From positions 29,888,001 through 29,952,000 of the forward strand of contig NC_092568.1 of assembly GCF_037975245.1 (NCBI RefSeq): a stretch of 64,000 nt of DNA, given 5' to 3'. A program made the translations under genes and the position numbers. Numbering within the stretch: the stretch's first letter is position 1; every line of letters starts with the position of its first letter. The notes below the pieces were generated by a model. That model had not been told where the DNA came from, did no database searches, and worked only from the letters and a program-made list of their open reading frames with translations. Shown piece by piece: positions 12,501 to 27,500 of this stretch. This DNA is from Apostichopus japonicus. Lineage: Eukaryota > Echinodermata > Holothuroidea > Aspidochirotida > Stichopodidae.

Positions 12501-15500
12501 AATTAAGAGAATTGTTTTAAGTTTTTTGGATTGCTCCCCTCTGCCTCCCCTTCCTCCCTCCCAACCCCCCCCTTCCCCACCTACGAGCATTTAGTAGTAT
12601 GGAATCAGTTATTTCACCAGCACCGTAGACTATGTCAGTTGGAATTTTGGTATGCTTCTATGTACCCATTCTTTTTTTTTATCTTTCTAGTCATTGCTAA
12701 ATTATTTTCATTCTTTTTTCACTCTGTCATTTGAGTTCACCCTCAATGTGTGTGTACTGTTACGTCTCCCCCGAAATGTAATTCCTAAAAAGTGCTTAAA
12801 AGTAAATTTTTGACAATATTAGCAATTCTGCTTGGATTTAATCTTGATTGATTGAAGTCCTTGAGCTCTGTAAGAAGCTTACCGGCATTCAATCCCTCCG
12901 ATCTTCTTCATCATTAGGCAAAAAAAAACGCAAAAGAGTTTTATCTCTCAACTTTTTCCTCTTTTTTGGGGGGGAACTTATCAAAGTCCTTTTTATAGGA
13001 GATTGCAACGAGTTAAATAAAAAAAAAATAGGTGAAAATGGAACTGTGATAGACTTTAACACTATCAATCATTTAACGAAGACTCTTTGCTGTTTACTCC
13101 GATCGAACAAGAGTATCATGTGCGAGAATCTTAAGATTAACATCGTTATGAAGTTTAAAATTAAGCAAAAATAAAGAGAGAGAGAGAAAGAAAAAAGACA
13201 GAGAACAAGATTAAGATGATATATGGGAAAATTGGGGAGGAGTAAAATATTTGTTTAAGTGAGATATTTAAAAGCTATTTTGAATAATGGACAGCAAATA
13301 TGCAATCGATAAATTTATAAACTAGTAAAGCAGACAAGTTTTTGAAGGAAATATAAATATTGTATTAATGGTGGATTATTTAGACGGTTGCAGGGCGAAA
13401 AAGATATCACGGAAAGGAAAAGCAAAAGAAAAATGTATGTCATTACATAAGTAATTTAACACTCTTACAAAGTTGAAGTCATCAATTTTTTATTTTTTCC
13501 TTATATTTCTTGACTTTTACAGAACTCATGTATTTGTTTCTTAAGCCCTGATTTTGAATAAGGTGGAGGTTTTTTCCTTTCTTTTAGTTAATCTGGACGA
13601 CAATGAAAATAGTAAAAATAAATGCAGAAAAAAGTAAAAGAGGGTATTTGTTGTTATAAATTTATAGTCTACAATACAACTTAGAAAGATTTAAGGCACA
13701 CTCATTGAAAGGGGATCAACATTTAACATCTTTTACCTACTTTTGTGAATTTAAGTAATCTGGTCGTAACAATTGCATCGATTTATGTGTCAAGAACGCG
13801 AGTGGAAATAAAGTGAAAGAAGCTTATGAAATAACAAAAGAGGTTTATTTAGGATCTTATCTCCCAGTTATGTTCAGGATCACTTTTTTTTTGGGGGGGG
13901 GGGAAGATTCACAATAGTATAAGTAACCATGACATTGTGGATAAATTTCTGTAGAGGGCTTAGTGTAATGATCTTGACTTTTGGTCGAGATAGACTCATT
14001 TTCCAGCCACTTTCTCTGACAGCAACCCTTGTACACTTCAACAGATCTTCCTGAAAGGGAATGAACATAATTTTCTAGCAAAATTCCTTCCAGAAAATCA
14101 AAAGTATTTTGGTCAATGAGATCCTATGCATTATTATATAGGTAGCTTTTGGTTTTTCTTTTCATTTAACACAAAAGCCATAAAAGAACTAGCAAAGTTT
14201 TATGTATTTCCTGTCAAACCAATCTTTGCCCTACATACAATAACCTCCCTCACCCCAGCAGAAGAATCCACTTTGTGACATCAGCGTAGTCAAATGCTAT
14301 TAGAGGGAACTTCAGTGATATAGTTACGATCAAAGAGGAGGGAGGGAGGGGTGGGGGAAGAGAGATAAAGGGGTGGGGGGTTCTATCAATTATGCAAATT
14401 CAAGGGTTTCCTTTTTGTCTTCAAAATATAATGCTATGAGCCATAAACAGGGCTTGAAAATGTCAGATAATAATATGATTTTTTTTTCGATTTAAAATAT
14501 AATATAAATGAGAATTTGTAGCCTTTCTTTTTATAAGAAGCCATTTTGCATTTATCTGTTTGTGGATGGTCTCATCTTCTGCCAGCACAATTGTGAATTG
14601 CTGAAATGGAGAGCTCTGTGCCAAGTCATTGCTAACATTCACCTTTGAACTCTTGATCCTTCTTGTTTGGTTCTTGCATATATTGGTTGTTGTTAATATT
14701 CACATGGTAAACATTCTTTTTTACACTTAACTGCTTGGTGGTAAATTTATACTCAGAAGGAATCATCCAGTTATCTTCAAAGTTTCATTTTTGGCATTAG
14801 ATTTTCATCTTGGACAAAATTATTGTTTCTAGGTGGGGTGTTCTTAACTTGGAGATTTAACCATGATCATTGAAATATAGGAGGCTGGAGCACCAAAACA
14901 CTCAGATGCCATCAAAAATACCCATCCCTCCATGTAAATGTTCAGTGCCAGTAAACTGCCCCTTCATGTAAACATTACTGTCATATTCTCGGATTTCCTG
15001 AATATAAATATAGTTACCTAAAAGTACAGGTCAAAATCAAATCTAAGACTTTCTTTGATGGAATGAAAAAAGGGTGGTTAAAAAAAACAACAAAAAAAAC
15101 AGCCTGAATAGGATTCTCTTGATCTCTGGGAGGAAAACCCCAACAACATTACCCATAAAATAAAAAACCTGTACTGGAAAATGATTAAAGGATAATCTGA
15201 ATGATGCTTAATTAATATTGTCATATAAATATGATAAGCATGCTTGTCATAGTTGTAGCAGATTAGCAAAGAGGGATGATCCAATTTGTCTTGTTCCATT
15301 TTTCAATGTTTGATATATATTATATACAATCATATATCACCCAAGCAAGTGTAAGAATACCTAGGTCAAAAGGTGAGGTCAAAGGTGAGGCCAAAAAATG
15401 AGGTCTAAAGGTGAGCAGGTGGCAAAATATATATTTCAGTTAATGTCCTTATAAGGCACTTGATGGAGTTAGGCTGTGGGGGGGGGGAAGTATGTTATTG

Positions 15501-18500
15501 TGGTGAGCAGAATTTCACAACCTGAAATAATTAAGGCTATGTATGTAATTCATACTAAACATGAATTGGCTCAGGAACCTGGTTGTTCATATCAATTAGC
15601 AAATGGCCAAAACGTAGAAAATCCTCAGTCTAAAATAATTTCTCTCTTTTTTTTATTATATATAACACTTTTTTGTAAAGGACTCTGTTGCAAGATGTCC
15701 ACCATTCAAGAATCTCTCCAACGTTAATATCCCGCCACCTGTTTTACAATCACCGTTCCAAAAATGTCCAATCTCGGACGAATCTTCTCCCCTCCTAAAA
15801 TGCATATTTTGCTCTTGATTTTATTTTTTCCTGAATTCTCTGTTGATGATTCAGTCTTGAATTTTCATTTTTATGGTCTTGTTTTGGTCGTAGATCCAGG
15901 GTCTGATTCGGAGGTTCATCTGATGCAGGAATGGTTTGAGCTGGTCAACAAAAAGAACGCCTTGATCAGACGACAGGAGCAACTTAACGTCATGTGAGTA
16001 GATATCAGATGGTTTCCTCATTTCATTGTCCGTGGGATGCCAACGGAACAGCTGGTTTTGCATTCAGGGGTAAATTATGTATATTACGGATTTCAGATCA
16101 GAGCTATAGCAAGTATAGTTCTTCAAACAAATAGATTGCCTAAAATTATTTACAATTATTTTAATTTTTTTTTTTTTCTTAATAAAGGATATATTTTAAA
16201 TGATTCCATTATTAGACATAAAGACAAAATCTGTTCTTAACGTTGAAATTGGAAGTGACAAACACGTAGTTAATATATGTGAGTCGTTTCCCATTGTATG
16301 TGTGTGATTGGGGGGGGGGTGGGAGGGTCGGTAGGGAAGGGGAAGCAAACATATTATTGATTTCTTTGTATAGAACAGTATAAAAAGTTTCCAAAACCAA
16401 CTCTTAAGCTAGGGAATAATTTTACCTGGTATTGCATAATGCAGTGGTATACAGGTAGGCAATTAAATTTAAATATTGTAAGATATATCATATTGCAATC
16501 TGTAAATTTGAAGAGTTTTGTCTGGCCCATCTTCTAGTAGCCTCCTAGCATGTGAGAATGTGTCATATGATTCTGTGCTAAGATGAAGTGTTGTTATTGG
16601 AATCGATGCTAAGATGGAAATCAGGTCAATGCACCCCATTGCAGTTCTATTGTGATAAATACATATTACTTTCTAGTAATACTTTGTTTTTATTTTCGTT
16701 CTTTGTAATTTGTGTGGTGAGGAGATGGCCAAAAAAAATGATCTTCTTTAATAAATGTGTTATTTATTTTTAAATAATAAAATATATATAAAAAGAGCTT
16801 TTGAATTATTTTGACAGGAATCTTACATTCCAGTGGTAAAAATAAATATTGAAACACCAAAAGATTTAACATATATTAATATGTACAGTATGTTAATATA
16901 AAAAAAAAACTATCATAAAGTTGATACAAACAGTATAGCAATCAAACTTTAATTCAGTAATCGATAAAAGTCTTAACAATCTAACAGCTTCTATTTGATA
17001 GTGTATGTACATGATATTGATATGCTACATGTTCCCATACAGTGAAACAGTAAACATATCATGTATATATATTGATATTTCTGTAATATATATAAACTTA
17101 TATTGTAACTTTGTAGTCTGTACTCCATTCGCCTCTGTTCCTTTTTCTAAATATTGACCTTTCATAACATTTTACTTAACAGAATTCATGTGTTTAATAT
17201 TAATTATATACTTATTTAATTACTTATTAATTATTAATTACTTATTAATTATATATGAGATATGTCTTTTAATACTGAATTTTGGTAGCATCAATACACA
17301 AACATGTATTTTTTTCTTGATTCACTTTTATAGTAAAAAATAAAAAAATAACATGAAGGATGCTTGAGTAAGTCTGTTACTAGGGCATGTTTGACAATGC
17401 TGTTCTGTCATGTGACCCTCCTTTTTGAAGTTTGAGAACCAACAGAGTGCTACAAATTTCTCCGCTGGTTAATTACTTTACGATACTTGTATAAATGTAT
17501 TTGGAAGTTATGTGGAGCACACCGGCGGATACAATTTACACATGATGACCAATTTCAAGTTCTGTAGTAAAAATATTGTCATAGTGTTATTTGACACTCG
17601 AGTAAGTCTTTTACACGAGCACGTGCGGCCTAGTTTGGACAATTGCTCTATTTAGGAAGGGCCTTTATTCGACGAGGACACTAAAGAGGAAATAAAAACC
17701 CTGGTTGGTTGCAGTTACAATCTGTGTGATTTGTATGGTGTGAAATACTCCAGACATGACTCTTTCTTTTTTTGTGAATGCCGAAAGAAGAATTAAAAAA
17801 AAATGGTCGAAGAAGCAAAAGAAATACCACCGATTGTGGAGGGAAATGTCGAGCTGCTAAAAAAGTCAGCATTGCATTCAATTTTCTTACGACAGCAGGG
17901 TGCGAGAGCGGAAGCAACATATTTTATTAAACGGAACACCTGCAAAAGAAGAAGAAAATAATCTAATGCGATTGTTATTGGCAAGAAAATCTCTCCAAGA
18001 AGAATGTTTCTCGGAGAGTAATTAGGGGGTTCCCTGCGGTGGGATATGGATGAAACCTCATGCTGTAGAAAATTAGTTTGGAAGTAGAAAGTAACGTCAT
18101 GAAGTCAATACCAGAGGGTGCCAGATGTAAGATGAAACTGTCCTCAGGGGTCCAAATTTTTGCAAAGAAAGACCCCCATTTTTTTTACCTTCATATTTCA
18201 TGTTCCCTCTTTTGGTGGTCTTTCTTTCTTCTCTCTCTCTCTCTGTCCTTGTTTATTGGTTTTTTGTTTTTTGTTTTTTTGGAGAACATTAGATGACATT
18301 AGCTTATTTTGTTGTAGGTAACTGTTTCCCCACATATGGCTCTTTTTAATTTCAAATTCATAACTATTCTATGTGCCATCTGTTGGGCAGAGTACAGTAG
18401 CTTCACAGAAGGTAGCTTGCAAGACTCAAAAGATTTGAAAAACTATAACTATTTTGGTTAAATGTACCTCATAAGTTAGGATAGCAAGGTACCAGGAACT

Positions 18501-21500
18501 TATTTCTGTCTAGTATGTATGTACGTTGTCATAATAGTTTTGGTCAATTCTCTTAATCACAAAATTGTCTACAACTTTTGTTTGAAACACTGGTAACAAA
18601 TGTGCTCTGTTACAGCTCCCTTTTGTTCATTTCTCTTTGTTTTGGTGGGGGTGGGGTGGGGGTGGGGTGGATTAGGCAGAGTTATACCCCTGTGTTTATT
18701 TACCCCAAAAGAAACTGGATAACACTTTTAAATAGATGTGTTTTTTTGGTTTTTTTGGTATGTATGTTGATTATTTTACCTATGAAGCTCTAAACAGATT
18801 AGATCAGTAGTGGCCCCAAACTTTGACATACTCAAAACTGCTAGAAGTCATTCTGTTCATGAGATAATGTTGTTTTTTATGATAACTTTAGAAAACTCCC
18901 CCATTTCAGGGGAAGTGATTAGAATTCATATTGTGAATGCTAAATTTTGAACATTTGAGATAAGATTAAATATCAATTTGTAATTATTACATGTATTCAA
19001 GCTGCGGGATATCTAATAGTGAAATTGTATTAAAACTTTCAAGCAGGATAAATACATGAGTGGCGAGAATGCATGATGAATATACCTATGACTCATAATT
19101 TATGAGTCCTACTTTCTTTGTCATGAATGGTAGATTGCAGAGTTGTAATATGAGTACAACTGAAATGAGATATTAAGTACAAGTTAGATTTTCCCTTGGT
19201 ATGATGAGTACAAGGATCTTAAACTGGGAGTAGTCATTATTGGTATCTATACTATGTATGTAGTAGTACAAGTAGAGTTGTTATATGAGTACAACTTAAA
19301 CAAGTACAATATGAAGTACAAGTTAGATTGTCCATTGGTATGATGAGTATAAGGATCTTAAACTGGGAGTACTAGCATTTAGTCATTATTGGTATATATA
19401 CTATGTATGTAGTAGTACAAGAAGAGTTGTTATAAGAGTACAACTTAAACAAGTACAATATGAAGTACAAGTTAGATTGTCCCTTGGTATGATGAGTACA
19501 AGGATCTTAAACTGGGAGTACTAGCATTTAGTCATTATTGGTATCTATACTATGTATGTCCATGAGTGGTACAAGTACTGGAACTGTTTGATGTGGGCGA
19601 GGTATTAGACATCTGTGGCAACAATAATGCAATGAAATGAACAATAAACATAATATATTTTGTGTTTGTGAATTCATTTGCAGGGGACTTTGGGGGTGGG
19701 GGTTGGAAACGTGTAAGCTTCCACATTGTCAGAGAACAATTTAATGTTGAATAGGGAATGCAATGTTACAACACTATCTATTAACTTGTGATCAAGTGGT
19801 GTTTGTATAATAATGTCACATTCTAAAAGTAAGCAGTATTTTAAATTAAAATTTTCAAGTTTATGGAATGTAACATCCTGGATATATTTTTGTGTGCGTG
19901 TGTGTGTGTGCGTGCATGCATGCGTGTTTCTAACTCTCTGATAGTGCAGTAAATCATACCCCAGTGGTACAACATTATTTTTACCTTGTCGTTGTTCACC
20001 TGGGAAAGATTCACTTGTAAATTCAGATGCATATCTAAGCGAGGCTGAGTTTGTCAAAATATTCATGACTCCTTTGAGTATGTCATAAAAACTGGACTGA
20101 CCTGCTGTTGGTCACAGCTTGGTGCATTCCTACCTGCGATGAGGTTAAAAATGTATTTATATGGATAGACCGATCCATATCTAACCACGCCTCTGGTTTG
20201 TGTGAACCTCTGATGCTATCTGTAGTTATGCAAGCATTTGGGTGGATTTCATCCTTTTTCTTTCTTTTCTAAAAATAAAATATAAGAAGTTGTATTTGCT
20301 GATATTTGTAGTAATAAGCAGTATATACTTAATAAAGCCCTCTTTTCTCTTTTGTTGTTTACAGAAATCATAGAGATTCTTTTATTGACGATTGTTAAAT
20401 GACTTATCATGTGATTAAGTTCTTTATGTCTACTGGCAGAAATCTGCCAGTTTTTGTATACTGGCAAATGGCAAAATCTACTGGCATTTTAATGTAAATT
20501 GCCTGAATTTCAAAGCCTTGCTAATTGTATGGAATAAGGAAATTTCTACCAAATGTTTTGTTTTTCCCTGTACCTTGTACCTTTCCTCCTCCTTCATGAA
20601 GTGGCCATACTATGTTAAACAGAAAGACCTTCAGTACATACATGTATGTCTTTGCTTAGATCCTACACTATCCTATCATTCAATAAGGCGTTCTCATGTA
20701 TGGACTGTATTAGGCAAATTGACTTCAGTGGTCGGTATGGTTACTATGCCCAGAATGTCACAATTTTAGCCACTTGCAAAAAGTGCCGGTGCTTAAATAA
20801 TCTACTGGTATTTTCTTGAATTACAATTCTTTTGAGAGGAGCCTAGTCATATTTGCCGATAATATGCAGTAATAAGCCCTTTTTGGTTAGTGCAGACGCC
20901 ATAGAGATTCTTTTACTGACGATTGTAAACTGTCTTACTGTGTGTTTAAATTCTTAATATCTACTGGCAGAAAATTGCCAGTGCCCTTGTTTTGTTTACT
21001 ACTGGCAAATGGCAAAATCATTGAGCCTGAATTTTGAGGCCTGGTGACAGCCCCATAGTAATTTCAGTATTTCACAATCTGAATAAAAGTTCATAAACAT
21101 TTTAATCGCTACACAAAATTTCCCGGTAGAAGTCTTTTTTTAATTTCATCTTTATTACATTTCACTCATTTTTTCACCATTATAAATCTGAAAATATTGA
21201 TAAACAGCAAAAAAGTACCACATATACAAAGACTAAGAAGCATAAAATTACATACATTTAATATATTAGCTTATAAAGATAAGATTAAGTAAATGGTTTA
21301 ATAAATGGCAAAAGTCTTTAAGTTACAACAACTAGTCTACAACAAAAGGTTCAAGTGCTTCTGTTTAAATAAAATAAACTTCTGAATGCTCATATTCTAT
21401 ATTTTGATAGGATATGAGAATTTTGCATAAATTTCTATTGGCATTTAAAACTAAAAGACTCTCAAGTGCAGGATACAACGAATGTCTTTCAGCGTTATTG

Positions 21501-24500
21501 ATCAACTCTGCTCTTAGCAGCGGTATTTATGACTTCATAGCTACAGATAAAACAGATCTATATTAAGTATATTGTCCAATACCCAAGCTATTTTAGTCTC
21601 TAACTTTGTGTCTAACTTTTTGCAACATATAATGATACCATATGTACAGTGTACTGTATAGATGATGTGAGGGTATAAATAACAGAATTAGAAACATTCT
21701 TTGCACCTTGATTAAAGAATGGAACAACGTAGGCTAAGCTCAACACAATGTAATATTCTTTATTCAATACTCAATATATGTGGCATGAAAAAATTGTCGG
21801 ATTCTCGATGTATTCTTCGACAGTGGAAGATTAAGAAAGAATTTCTTAAGGAATAATGAATTTAAAAAATTAGATAATTTTTTTTTTGTCCTGTCAACAA
21901 AGTTAGAGAGGAATTTCCATATCATTTATTTCCTGTTCTACCTCCCTAGTTAAAGATTCTTTATTTATTTTTTTTCTCTTCTTTTTTGGTTCACTATATT
22001 TTTGTCTGGTCTCTTGTGCTGTAGGGTGGGTGGGGGTGTATGGTAAGGTGTGGGTTCATAGTCTCTTTGTCATTTAAAAAAAATTTTTTTTTTAGGTTCT
22101 TTGGCTAGGACACCTGTTTGTTACTCTGTTTCCCTGTTTCAACTACTTCCTTGTATTTTTTCAAGGGGTCTTTTTTTCCCCCAAGAGGACTTAAAACACA
22201 ACTAAGTCACATTTTATACTTCATCTGCAGTTTCCTTGACCATTTTTTTTCGGCATTAGCTTTGTTTGCTACCTCTTTTTGTATACATTTATATTTAGTT
22301 CTAGCTCTTCTATTATTCCCCAAACAGCTAAAGAAATGAAATTAGAATAAAAGTCTCAGATTTCAAAGAATATATACACCAAGAAACAAGACCGGCTCTG
22401 GTCTGACTCCCATGTTGATAGCTTGTCTTTGCTAAGATATAATGTTTGGAATTGATTCATTTCATTTCATTACATGTCTAGGATATCTTTACATTGTGCA
22501 ATTCATTGGTGATCATGTCATACATCATGGACAATGAATCAGGCTCTATGCCTTTCATTGTTTTTTGGCTGATTTAATAAGGACTAATTTACATCACATT
22601 CTAATTTTGATGGGGATACTTGATTGATAAGTAACCGTAATACCGAAAGCAATCATCGATATATCGGGACAAAAGCCTCTCCACTTTTACATCTTCTTCA
22701 TCAGTCCAATAGCCTTTATTTTATTAATGTAGAAAGTTTTTTTAAAAAACAATGTGACTTTTGTCTAAAGTAAAGGTTTTCCTTTATATATCTCATATTT
22801 TCCTTTTCCCTTTCCACTTTTGCTTTTTAGGGAGAAGGAACAAGATTTAGAAAGAAAATATGAGTTGTTAAAGAGGGAACTCACGATAATGATGGCCATT
22901 GAAGGTAAGCACAACAAGCCCAAAGATCATTATTGATATATGTGGTAGAGATAACTGACGTGAAAAGTTTCTGAAACAGCTAAGAAATATCTTATACCAT
23001 TTGGAAGATATGGTCATGAAGTGTTATTATACCTATTTTAAGTTCCTATCAAACTCCTGCAAGGTCTTTAACCCTTTGCTCATTTGACCTTCAAGTTTTC
23101 CCCTCTTAATATATAAAAATTTAAAAAGGTATGCTTCCCTCCTCCCCCCCCCTCTCAAACTTAAAAAAATTAAAGAAGAAAAACAAAGCAAAATCACTTT
23201 AGATTGCTCTGGAATACAAAACCCAACTTTCTTTGGGCCTGCTGAGATAAAGAATTTCAAACGTAACTGCTTTTCATGTTTTCCCGGTCAGCTGTAAGCA
23301 CTATGGTTTATATGTATTCTTTTGATATCCGTGAATTTATATGTTTAATGTTATTGAAAAAGATCTGTTTACAAGAATTTGACTATGTTGAGGTATTTTG
23401 CATATTGTTTTACCAAATGAAATTGAATGTAAAGATCATTTGCAATAATTGTCCAATTCATAAAAATAAAATGCAAACCATCCTCCCCCCCTACCATCCC
23501 AGTCAACTGTACACTATGGGTACATGTTTTCTTCTGACATACATTTATTATTTTCTGTTATAAACTTGGAAAATCTACTCACAGTAATTTCAATACAACG
23601 AGGCATTTTAAAATGTATTTAAGTAACTGAACGTGTATGTTTGATTAGTCTATTCCAATTATTGTTCCCATTAATCAAAATTGTATTGTTTCTTTTCTGC
23701 ATCTTAACTACAGACTGGCAAAAAACCGAACAGGAACGACATAGAGAACAGCTTCTACTGGATGAAATGGTTATCATGGTTGATAAGAGGAACGAACTAG
23801 TAGAGCAGCTTGATGCTCAAGAAAGAGAGTAAGCATATACACCCCTCATCATACCTTTGTCCCCCACCCCCCCCCCCCCATTAGAGAACAGCTTCTACTT
23901 GAGGAAATGGTTATCATGGTTGATAAGAGGAACGAATTAGTAGAGCAGCTTGATGCTTAAGAGAGAGAGTAAGTATATTTACCCCTCACCATACCATTGG
24001 CCCCACCCCCCCTATCCCTCCCTTTTGACCCTACCCTCCCCTCCCCTCCTCCACCATACAGGACCTTGTCAGAGTCAACAGAAAGTTTTTTCATTTTGAT
24101 TTTCAAGACTGAAACCTTCACCGCATTGTTTTCAAGTTCTAGTTGTAGTAGATTTTGTTATTGTTATTTAAGATGTAGTGTTCAGCAATAATATGCAAAA
24201 CAGAAGCTTGAAGATCTCCTTTTACGGTCGATAAGTGTTTATGCTTCATTTGCATAAGTGAAAAAGGAAAAAAAATTCCTCCGATCAAATCTTCCATATA
24301 AAGTCATGTCTAGTTGCTCTTCATAGTCCTCTCGGGAAGTTTTGTAAACATTTTATTTTTATCAAAACATTTTTATCTTGCTGGGGTTTTGGGGAGGCAG
24401 TTGGAAGTTTTAGGGAACACTTGTGAATATTAAACTTTTATGAAAATTCATATCTAAATAAAAACATGTTTACAAAGATGTTTTTCCCCTTTCCCTAGTT

Positions 24501-27500
24501 CTGGAGAAATATTACAGCAGGTTTAATACGCTACCCAGACTACTATTTATGGTTTTTCATTATACAAATGTATATCTGTGCAAGTCTATTCCATTTTGTT
24601 GGTAAATTTTATTAATACTGTTATTAAGGCTTCTTAACTCACCAGCTCTTTCTTTACAGTCTTTCTTTCATCGTTGATACTCTCTGAAATTTATTTTTCA
24701 GCTCTCTTCTTTGGTAACCATATCAATGAATCATACAATATTGCCCACCCTCCCCTCCCTAACTCTGTTACAACCCACCCCACCACCCTCCCCAAATCTG
24801 CTATAACCCACCCCACCGCCCTCCCCAACTCTGTTACAACCCACCCCACCACCCTCCCCAACTCTGTTACAACCCACCCCACGACCCTCCCCAACTCTGT
24901 TACAACCCACCCCACCAACCGCCCCAACTCTGTTATAACCCACCCCACCAACCTCCCCAACTCTGTTATAACCCACCCCACCAACCTCCCCAACTCTGTT
25001 ATAACCCACCCCACCACCCTCCCCAACTCTGTTACAACCCACCCCACCACCCTCCCCAACTCTGTTTTAACCCCCCCCACTACCCTCTGTAACTCTGTTA
25101 TAACCCCCACCACCACCCTCCCCAACTCTGTTACAACCCACCACACCAACCTCCCCAACTCTGTTATAACCCACCCCACCACCCTTCCCAACTCTGTTAC
25201 AACCCACCCCACCTTCCTCCCCAACTCTGGTATAACCCCCCACCACCCTCCCCAACTCTGTTACAACCCACCCCACCAACCTCCCCAACTCTGTTATAAC
25301 CCACCCCACCACCCTTCCCTACTTTGTTACAACCCACCCCACCTTCCTCCCCAACTCTGGTATAACCCCCCACCACCCTCCCCAACTCTGTTACAACCCA
25401 CCCCACCTTCCCCCCACCACCCTCCCCAACTCTGTTATAACCCACCCCACCAACCTCCCCAATCTGTTATAACCCACCCCACCACCCTCCCAAACTCTGT
25501 TACAACCCACCCCACCTTCCTCCCCAACTCTGTTATAACCCCCTCCCCCCACCACCCTCCCCAACTCTGTTATAACCCATGCCACCACCCTCCCCAACTC
25601 TGTTATAACCCACCCCACCACCCTCCCCAACTCTGTTATAACCCACCCCACCACTCTCCCCAAATCTGTTACAACCCACCCCACCTTCCTTCCCAACTCT
25701 GTTATAACCCCCCCACCACCCTCCCCAACTCTGTTACAACCCATCCCACCTTCCTCCCCAACTCTGTTATAACCCCCCCACCACCCTCCCCAACTCTGTT
25801 ATAACCCACCCCACCAACCTCCCCAACTCTGTTATAGCCCCCCCACCACCCTCCCCAACTCTGGTATAACCCACCCCACCACCCTCCCCAAGTCTTGTTT
25901 TATTCCCTAATTCTGTACATCAGCATTGAAGGAGTAAAGGCGAGTGGTGGCTGATTTTAAGACACTGATTTATTCTGTGATAATGACAAATGTTGAAAAT
26001 CGTAACAAATTATGACCATGAACAAACAACATCGACCAAATCTTTAGAATTACCATTTTTTTTTTTTCGTGGGCTCTCCATAAATTTAACAACATGTTAG
26101 AAGGAAAGTTCTCTCAACTTAGAAAAAGTGCAGACAAATCGTCACAAGTTTCAGTTTTCTGAAATTTTCTGTCTCGTTCTTCTTTCTCTTCCCCTTTCTT
26201 CCCCTCTTAGATATTTATTTCGGCTTAAGGACAACTTGGCCTCAAATTGCTTTGTGCAACAGGGGGTCCGTACTTTTGACTAAAAGTTGCCGACATGACT
26301 TGTTAAAATATTAAAATTTTTGTCTTTGGAAAAGATATGCCTTCTTCATTTTAATCACATAAGAATGCAAATATACGAGCAGAAAAGAGCTGAAAATTTA
26401 CATCCACTTTCACTCATCAATATACAAAAAGTGTCGGAATTTCTCACTCTCCACGACTCGTGCTCTTAACTTGAAACATTATGTTAGATTGTTTTTTCAT
26501 TTTGCCCAGAATCAATACTATTATCAGGACGTCCGCGTGGTCGATTGATTGCGCTTAAATCTGAGCCGAAGTTCTCTAAAAGCTGGTGGTGGCCTTGTCG
26601 TTCCTATTAAATAACTCATGAAATATTTATCTCCACCTAACAATAGGGCTTGATATCTACCCAGGTTGTATTTCAGCAATGCTCTCAAAGCATCTATATA
26701 TATCTATATATATATATCTTTTACCCTTTTTTTTTTTTTTTTTTTTTTTTGGTAAATTTTATGCAGAGAAGTAATTTTACAAAAAAGAAATTATGAAATA
26801 TTCATAAAGGAGGACAGGTTTCTTGAACATGCATTATCTTTGCCAAGTGTGTGAGTGCTTGTTTTTTTTTTATTTTGTTTTTTTATGCAATGTTGTTTAA
26901 GTGAGGATTTTATGTATTGTTTTCCTTAGTATAGTTAAACAGATATCTGTTTGTTAAAAACTTTGATAAGAAAAAGAAAAGAGACAGGTTAGGAAGAAAG
27001 GATATTTCAATGTTAGCAGTTGATAGTGGAGTCAAGCAGATGTTACCAAGGGAACAAGGTTATATGAAAACCCATTAGCATGACACATGTAAATTAAGAA
27101 GAAAGGATATTTCAGTGTTAGCAGTTGATAGTGGAGTCAAGCAGATGTTACCATGGGAACAAGGTTATATGCAAACCCATTAGCATGACACATGTAAATT
27201 AAGAAGAAAGGATATCTCAGTGTTAGCAGTTGATAGTGGAGTTAAGCAGATGTTACCAAGGGAACAAGGTTTTGAAATCCCATTAGCATAACACATGTAA
27301 ATTAAGAAGAAAGGATATTTCAGTGTTAGCAGTTGATAGTGGAGTCAAGCAGATGTTACCATGGGAACAAGGTTATATGCAAACCCATTAGCATGACACA
27401 TGTAAATTAAGAAGAAAGGATATCTCAGTGTTAGCAGTTGATAGTGGAGTTAAGCAGATGTTACCAAGGGAACAAGGTTTTGAAATCCCATTAGCATGAC

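Larger units (their letters stand above)
15994..22830 (+). other. EHBP1 intron (d-e), 6.8 kb
   Basis: The intron contains a G-quadruplex tract (18644-18670), a 149-bp triplicate (19140-19572), a (TG)n-rich block (19891-19927) and a diverged duplicate pair (20295-20518 and 20851-21042). No coding exon is recognised. Confidence 0.65.

Noticed and set aside
24674-25804. 376-codon Pro/Thr/His-rich open frame (and counterparts on the - strand)
   Set aside because: It is the translation of the 33-bp minisatellite, whose period is a multiple of three; frames are open on both strands and interrupted by the array's own indels.
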